Shown here one piece after another: positions 60,817 through 64,000 of a stretch of 64,000 nt of DNA. Numbering within the stretch: position 1 is the stretch's first letter; each line of letters begins with the position of its first letter. The position numbers and the translations under genes were made by a program. The notes under the pieces are model-generated. The model worked only from the letters and a program-made list of their open reading frames with translations, was not told the origin of the DNA and made no database searches. Source of the stretch: Variovorax sp. PMC12 (lineage in GTDB: Bacteria > Pseudomonadota > Gammaproteobacteria > Burkholderiales > Burkholderiaceae_C). Location: positions 2,739,001 to 2,803,000 of the forward strand of contig NZ_CP027773.1 of assembly GCF_003019815.1 (NCBI RefSeq), read 5' to 3'.

Positions 60817-63306
60817 ATGAACTCATCTGCACTCGCCCCTTCTCCCACCCTGTCCGCGGAAGATGCCGGCCGCCTCCTGGAGCAGGGCCTGACGCTGCAT
60901 CGCACAGGCCGTTTCGCTGAAGCCCTCCAGGTCTATGACGACCTGCTCGCCCGCGTGCCGGGACATGCCGACGCGCTGCACCTCACGGGCGAGGCGCTCT
61001 ACCGCCAGGGCCGCCCCCGGCTGGCACTGAACTACGTGAACCGCGCCATCGCGCAGTCGCAACACCCGTTCTACTTCAACACGCGCGCAACCATCTTCAT
61101 GCACCTGGGCCTGCTGGCCGAGGCGCAACAGGACCTGAGCCGCGCGATCAAGGCGCTGCCCCACTACCCCGAGGCCTACGTGAACCTGTCGGCGGTCTAT
61201 CGCCAGCAGAAGAAGTTCCGCCAGGCGCGGGACGCCGCGTCGCAGGCCACGCGGCTCGCACCGCTGGCGCCTGCCGCATGGAACAACGCCGGCGCGATCG
61301 ACATGGAGCAGAACCGCTTCGACGAGGCGCTCGGGCAGTTCATGCAGGCGCTGAAGCTCGACCCGAAATACACCACCGCGCACAAGAACATCGGCAAGAT
61401 CCGCGCGCATCAAAAAGACTGGTCGGGCGCGCTGGATTCGCTCGCACAGGCCGCCGCCGACCCGCTGGACTTCGAGGCGTCGTACCTGCTGGCCAGGGCG
61501 CTGCTCGACGGCGGCCGCGCCGACGAAGCCATTGCGCCGATGCAGCACGCCATGCGCAACTGGTCCGCCGAAGACCGGCACAAGGTGCTGTCGGACCCCG
61601 AGGGCATCGCGGCGCTGTATGGCGTTTGTGGCACGCTGGAAGGCGCGTCGATGCGCTTCGACGAATCGGCCGAGCTCTACAAGCTGGCGCTCGAAAGCCT
61701 GCCCGAGAACGAACTGCTGCTGAACAACCTGGGCACGGTGAACTTCCGCCTCGGCGACTACGACAAGGCCATCGAAGTGCTCAGGAAGGCGCTGGAGGCG
61801 CACCCGCGCCAGGTGCTCGCACGTTGCAACCTCGGCGTGACATACGTGATGGCCGGCCAGTCGGAGGCGGCGATCGCCGAGTTCGAGCAATGCCTGCGTG
61901 ACGACCCGGCCTTCATGCCCGCCATGGTATGGATGCTCGGAGAAAAGGCGCACATCGCACACTGGGACGGCGTGCCCGAACTGCGCGCGCGCATTGCCTC
62001 GCACCTGGACAACCCGGCCAACGACCAGGCGGTGTCGTCCTTCATCCTGATGTCGAACTACGACGACGCCCGCCGGCTGATGCACTGGACCCGGCGCTCC
62101 GCCACGGTGGCCCAGAAGGCCTCGGCCATCAAGCCCTTCGCCGACGCCGGCGCGCGCCGCACGTCGCCGCGCATCCGCGTGGGCTACTACTCCTTCGACT
62201 TCCGCAACCACCCGGTGGCGCACCTGACGGCCGAGCTCTACGGGCTGCACGACCGCAAGGATTTCGAGATCTTCGTGTACTCCTACGGCCCCGACGACGG
62301 CCACCCGGCGCGCGCGCGCATCGCGGCGTCGGCGGAGCATTTCGTCGACATGCACGGCCAGTCGATCCAGCAGATGGCCGAGCGCATCCGCGAGGACGAG
62401 ATCGACATCCTGATCGACCTCTCGGGCGACACGCGCGGCGCCAAGCCGCAGGTCATGGCCTACCACACGGCCCCCGCCCAGCTCATGTGGCTCGGCTACA
62501 TGGGCACCAGCGGCTCGACCAACTACGACTACCTGGTGTCGGACAACTTTCTTTCGCCGCAAGGCACGGAAGACTGCTACACCGAGAAGCTGCTGCGCCT
62601 GCCCGAGACCTTCCAGGTGATCGACACGAAGCGGCCCGTCAATCCGCACAAGGCCACGCGCGCGGCCCATGGCCTGCCGGAAGACGCATTCGTGCTGTGC
62701 AATTTCTCGCAGTCCTTCAAGATCCAGCCCGAGACCTTCGACGCGTGGGTTCGCATCGTGCAGGGCATCCCGGGCTCGGTGCTCTGGCTCGCGCAGGGGC
62801 CGAACGGCTTCGAGCAGAACTTGCGCGCGCACTGGGACAAGGCCGGCCTCGCGGCCGAGCGCCTGATCGTGTCGCCGCGCATGCCGGTCGACCAGCACCT
62901 GGCGCGCATCGGCCTGGCCGACCTGTTCATCGACACCTTCCCCTACAGCAGCGGCGCCACCGCGAACGACGTGCTGTGGTCGGGCGTGCCGCTGCTGGCG
63001 CTCACGGGCTCGACGATGGTGTCGCGCATGGCAGGCAGCCTGCTGGGCGCCATCGGCCTGCCGGAGCTGGTGGCCACGAACCATGCGGAATACGTGGACA
63101 AGGCGGTCCACTACGCCACGCACCCCGACGAACTCGCGGTGCTGCGTGCGCGGCTGGCGGTGGCCAAGGAAGCGCGGCACGGCTATTTCGACACGCCGCG
63201 CTTCGTGCGGCACCTCGAGGACGGCTTCAGGCAGATTGCCGCGCGCAACCGTGAAGGGCTGCCTGCCGCGCACGTCGACGTTGCGCCGCGCCCGCTGGAG
63301 AAGTGA
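60817..63306 (+). CDS. TPR-containing GT41 (OGT/SPINDLY-like) glycosyltransferase
   Basis: This 829-residue protein has about nine tetratricopeptide repeats in its N-terminal half (about 15-400; for example EALGQFMQALKLDPKYTTAH). A GT41 catalytic region (about 445-810) follows. His465 in DFRNHPVAHL matches the OGT catalytic-base position, Lys635 in FSQSFKIQPETF matches the UDP-binding lysine, and DTFPYSSGATANDVLWSGVP is the donor-binding motif. GT41 enzymes add GlcNAc, glucose or fucose to Ser/Thr, or in HMW1C-type proteins to Asn in sequons. It has no signal peptide, so it acts in the cytoplasm before export. It follows the adhesin by 155 bp with a terminator between. Confidence 0.88.
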   Translation: MNSSALAPSPTLSAEDAGRLLEQGLTLHRTGRFAEALQVYDDLLARVPGHADALHLTGEALYRQGRPRLALNYVNRAIAQSQHPFYFNTRATIFMHLGLLAEAQQDLSRAIKALPHYPEAYVNLSAVYRQQKKFRQARDAASQATRLAPLAPAAWNNAGAIDMEQNRFDEALGQFMQALKLDPKYTTAHKNIGKIRAHQKDWSGALDSLAQAAADPLDFEASYLLARALLDGGRADEAIAPMQHAMRNWSAEDRHKVLSDPEGIAALYGVCGTLEGASMRFDESAELYKLALESLPENELLLNNLGTVNFRLGDYDKAIEVLRKALEAHPRQVLARCNLGVTYVMAGQSEAAIAEFEQCLRDDPAFMPAMVWMLGEKAHIAHWDGVPELRARIASHLDNPANDQAVSSFILMSNYDDARRLMHWTRRSATVAQKASAIKPFADAGARRTSPRIRVGYYSFDFRNHPVAHLTAELYGLHDRKDFEIFVYSYGPDDGHPARARIAASAEHFVDMHGQSIQQMAERIREDEIDILIDLSGDTRGAKPQVMAYHTAPAQLMWLGYMGTSGSTNYDYLVSDNFLSPQGTEDCYTEKLLRLPETFQVIDTKRPVNPHKATRAAHGLPEDAFVLCNFSQSFKIQPETFDAWVRIVQGIPGSVLWLAQGPNGFEQNLRAHWDKAGLAAERLIVSPRMPVDQHLARIGLADLFIDTFPYSSGATANDVLWSGVPLLALTGSTMVSRMAGSLLGAIGLPELVATNHAEYVDKAVHYATHPDELAVLRARLAVAKEARHGYFDTPRFVRHLEDGFRQIAARNREGLPAAHVDVAPRPLEK

Positions 63307-63365
63307 GCAATCGCGGGCATACTCGGCTCTCCTTCAACAGCAGAGCTCCAGCAGCCTTTTGAATC

Positions 63366-63797
63366 ATGAGCATCCTCAGTGAATTCAAGGAATTTGCCGT
63401 CAAGGGCAACGTGATCGACCTCGCGGTCGGCGTGATCATCGGCGGCGCGTTCGGCAAGATCGTCGATTCGCTCGTGGCCGACATCATCATGCCGCTGGTG
63501 GGCCTGGTGTTCGGGAAGCTCGACTTCTCCAACCTCTACGTGGTGCTGGGCACCGCGCCGGCCGGCGTGGCGAACACGCTGGCCGACCTGAAGAAAGCCG
63601 GCGTTCCCGTGCTGGCCTATGGCAACTTCATCACCATCGCGGTCAACTTCGTGATCCTGGCCTTCATCATCTTCATGATGGTCAAGCAGATCAATCGCCT
63701 GAAGCGCAGCGAAGAGCCGGCACCGGCCGCCGCGCCCGCAACCCCTGAAGACGTGATTCTGCTGCGCGAGATCCGCGACAGCCTTAAACGCCCCTGA
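63366..63797 (+). CDS. mscL: Large-conductance mechanosensitive channel MscL
   Basis: This 143-residue protein has the MscL N-terminus (SILSEFKEFAVKGNVIDLAV), a first helix with GVIIGGAFGKIVDSLVADI, a periplasmic loop, a second helix and a charged C-terminus ending in LLREIRDSL. It forms a pentameric pore that opens under membrane tension to release solutes. Its end overlaps the end of the convergent pdxA gene by 14 bases. Confidence 0.95.
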   Translation: MSILSEFKEFAVKGNVIDLAVGVIIGGAFGKIVDSLVADIIMPLVGLVFGKLDFSNLYVVLGTAPAGVANTLADLKKAGVPVLAYGNFITIAVNFVILAFIIFMMVKQINRLKRSEEPAPAAAPATPEDVILLREIRDSLKRP

Positions 63798-64000
63798 GGG
63801 CTCGGGCCATGCGCAATGCCTCGATGAGGCTGGACGCATCGGCCTGCCCCGTGCCCGCGATGTCGAACGCGGTGCCGTGATCGGGGCTGGTGCGCACCAG
63901 CGGCAGCCCGAGCGTCACGTTCACGCCCTTCTCCACGCCCAGGTACTTGACCGGGATCAGGCCCTGGTCGTGGTACATCGCAATCACCACGTCGAATTCG
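63784..64000 (-). CDS. pdxA: 4-hydroxythreonine-4-phosphate dehydrogenase PdxA (C-terminal part)
   Basis: The minus-strand frame is open from the window edge to a TAA at 63784-63786. It encodes the C-terminal 71 residues of PdxA: FDVVIAMYHDQGLIPVKYLG, then VNVTLGLPLVRTSPDHGTAFDIAG. The histidine of YHDQG is a metal ligand and the PDHGTAFDIAG segment is diagnostic. PdxA acts in pyridoxal phosphate synthesis. The start lies beyond the window. Confidence 0.93.
   Translation of the reverse strand, partial: EFDVVIAMYHDQGLIPVKYLGVEKGVNVTLGLPLVRTSPDHGTAFDIAGTGQADASSLIEALRMARALRGV

Overview
The window comes from a high-GC betaproteobacterial chromosome, most likely Comamonadaceae and probably Variovorax or a close relative. 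The support is: GC that looks well above 60%; the petABC-sspA-sspB gene order; LivM-LivG fusions; dense liv/dpp-type transport operons; and short GC-rich interspersed repeats of a kind I associate with this family. The species call is inference from gene content, not from a search.

Layout. 1-6191 (+): the 3' part of a branched-chain/aromatic-type ABC transporter (livH partial, fused livMG, livF), then paaZ and an SDR dehydrogenase. 6221-7339: two membrane proteins. 7418-11636 (+): a tightly overlapping cassette (PAP2 phosphatase, ArnC-type glycosyltransferase, ArnT-type transferase, YdjC-type deacetylase) that resembles the Bordetella Lgm and Francisella FlmF2/NaxD/FlmK hexosamine modification of lipid A. 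11669-16416: CPBP protease, a lower-GC lipoprotein, flavin reductase, TerC-CBS-CorC protein and a membrane protein. 16622-20672 (-): a three-gene molybdenum hydroxylase with a triheme cytochrome c. 20851-22512: SulP transporter. 22628-27267 (-): a four-gene TelA/VWA/solute-binding operon of unknown role. 27342-30614: an amino-acid binding protein plus class V aminotransferase, with a divergent LysR gene. 30728-32965: a lipoprotein with a ParB/Srx-like domain.

33101-44200 is a coherent D-amino-acid/peptide catabolic locus: dpp-type ABC transporter, lactonase-like protein, PLP D-amino acid deaminase, N-acyl-D-amino-acid deacylase, RpiR regulator and divergent ridA. Two TGAAA-N5-TTTC palindromes lie in its divergent promoter. 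44209-53960 holds a ClpP-like protease, an ECF sigma factor, lolD and lolC/E, an uncharacterised gene overlapping recJ, a GGDEF protein, tRNA-Thr, sspB and sspA. Four copies of one short repeat are scattered here, two of them inside the coding sequences of lolD and recJ. 54059-56937 is the cytochrome bc1 operon petABC.

57128-63306 is the most distinctive region. It has an atypical NarL/LuxR regulator, a 615-bp leader with an intrinsic terminator, a trimeric-autotransporter-like adhesin built from thirteen 30-residue repeats rich in N-X-S/T sequons, and immediately downstream a TPR-GT41 (OGT/SPINDLY-like) glycosyltransferase. I read this as a candidate adhesin plus dedicated glycosyltransferase. 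The window ends with mscL and the 3' end of pdxA.
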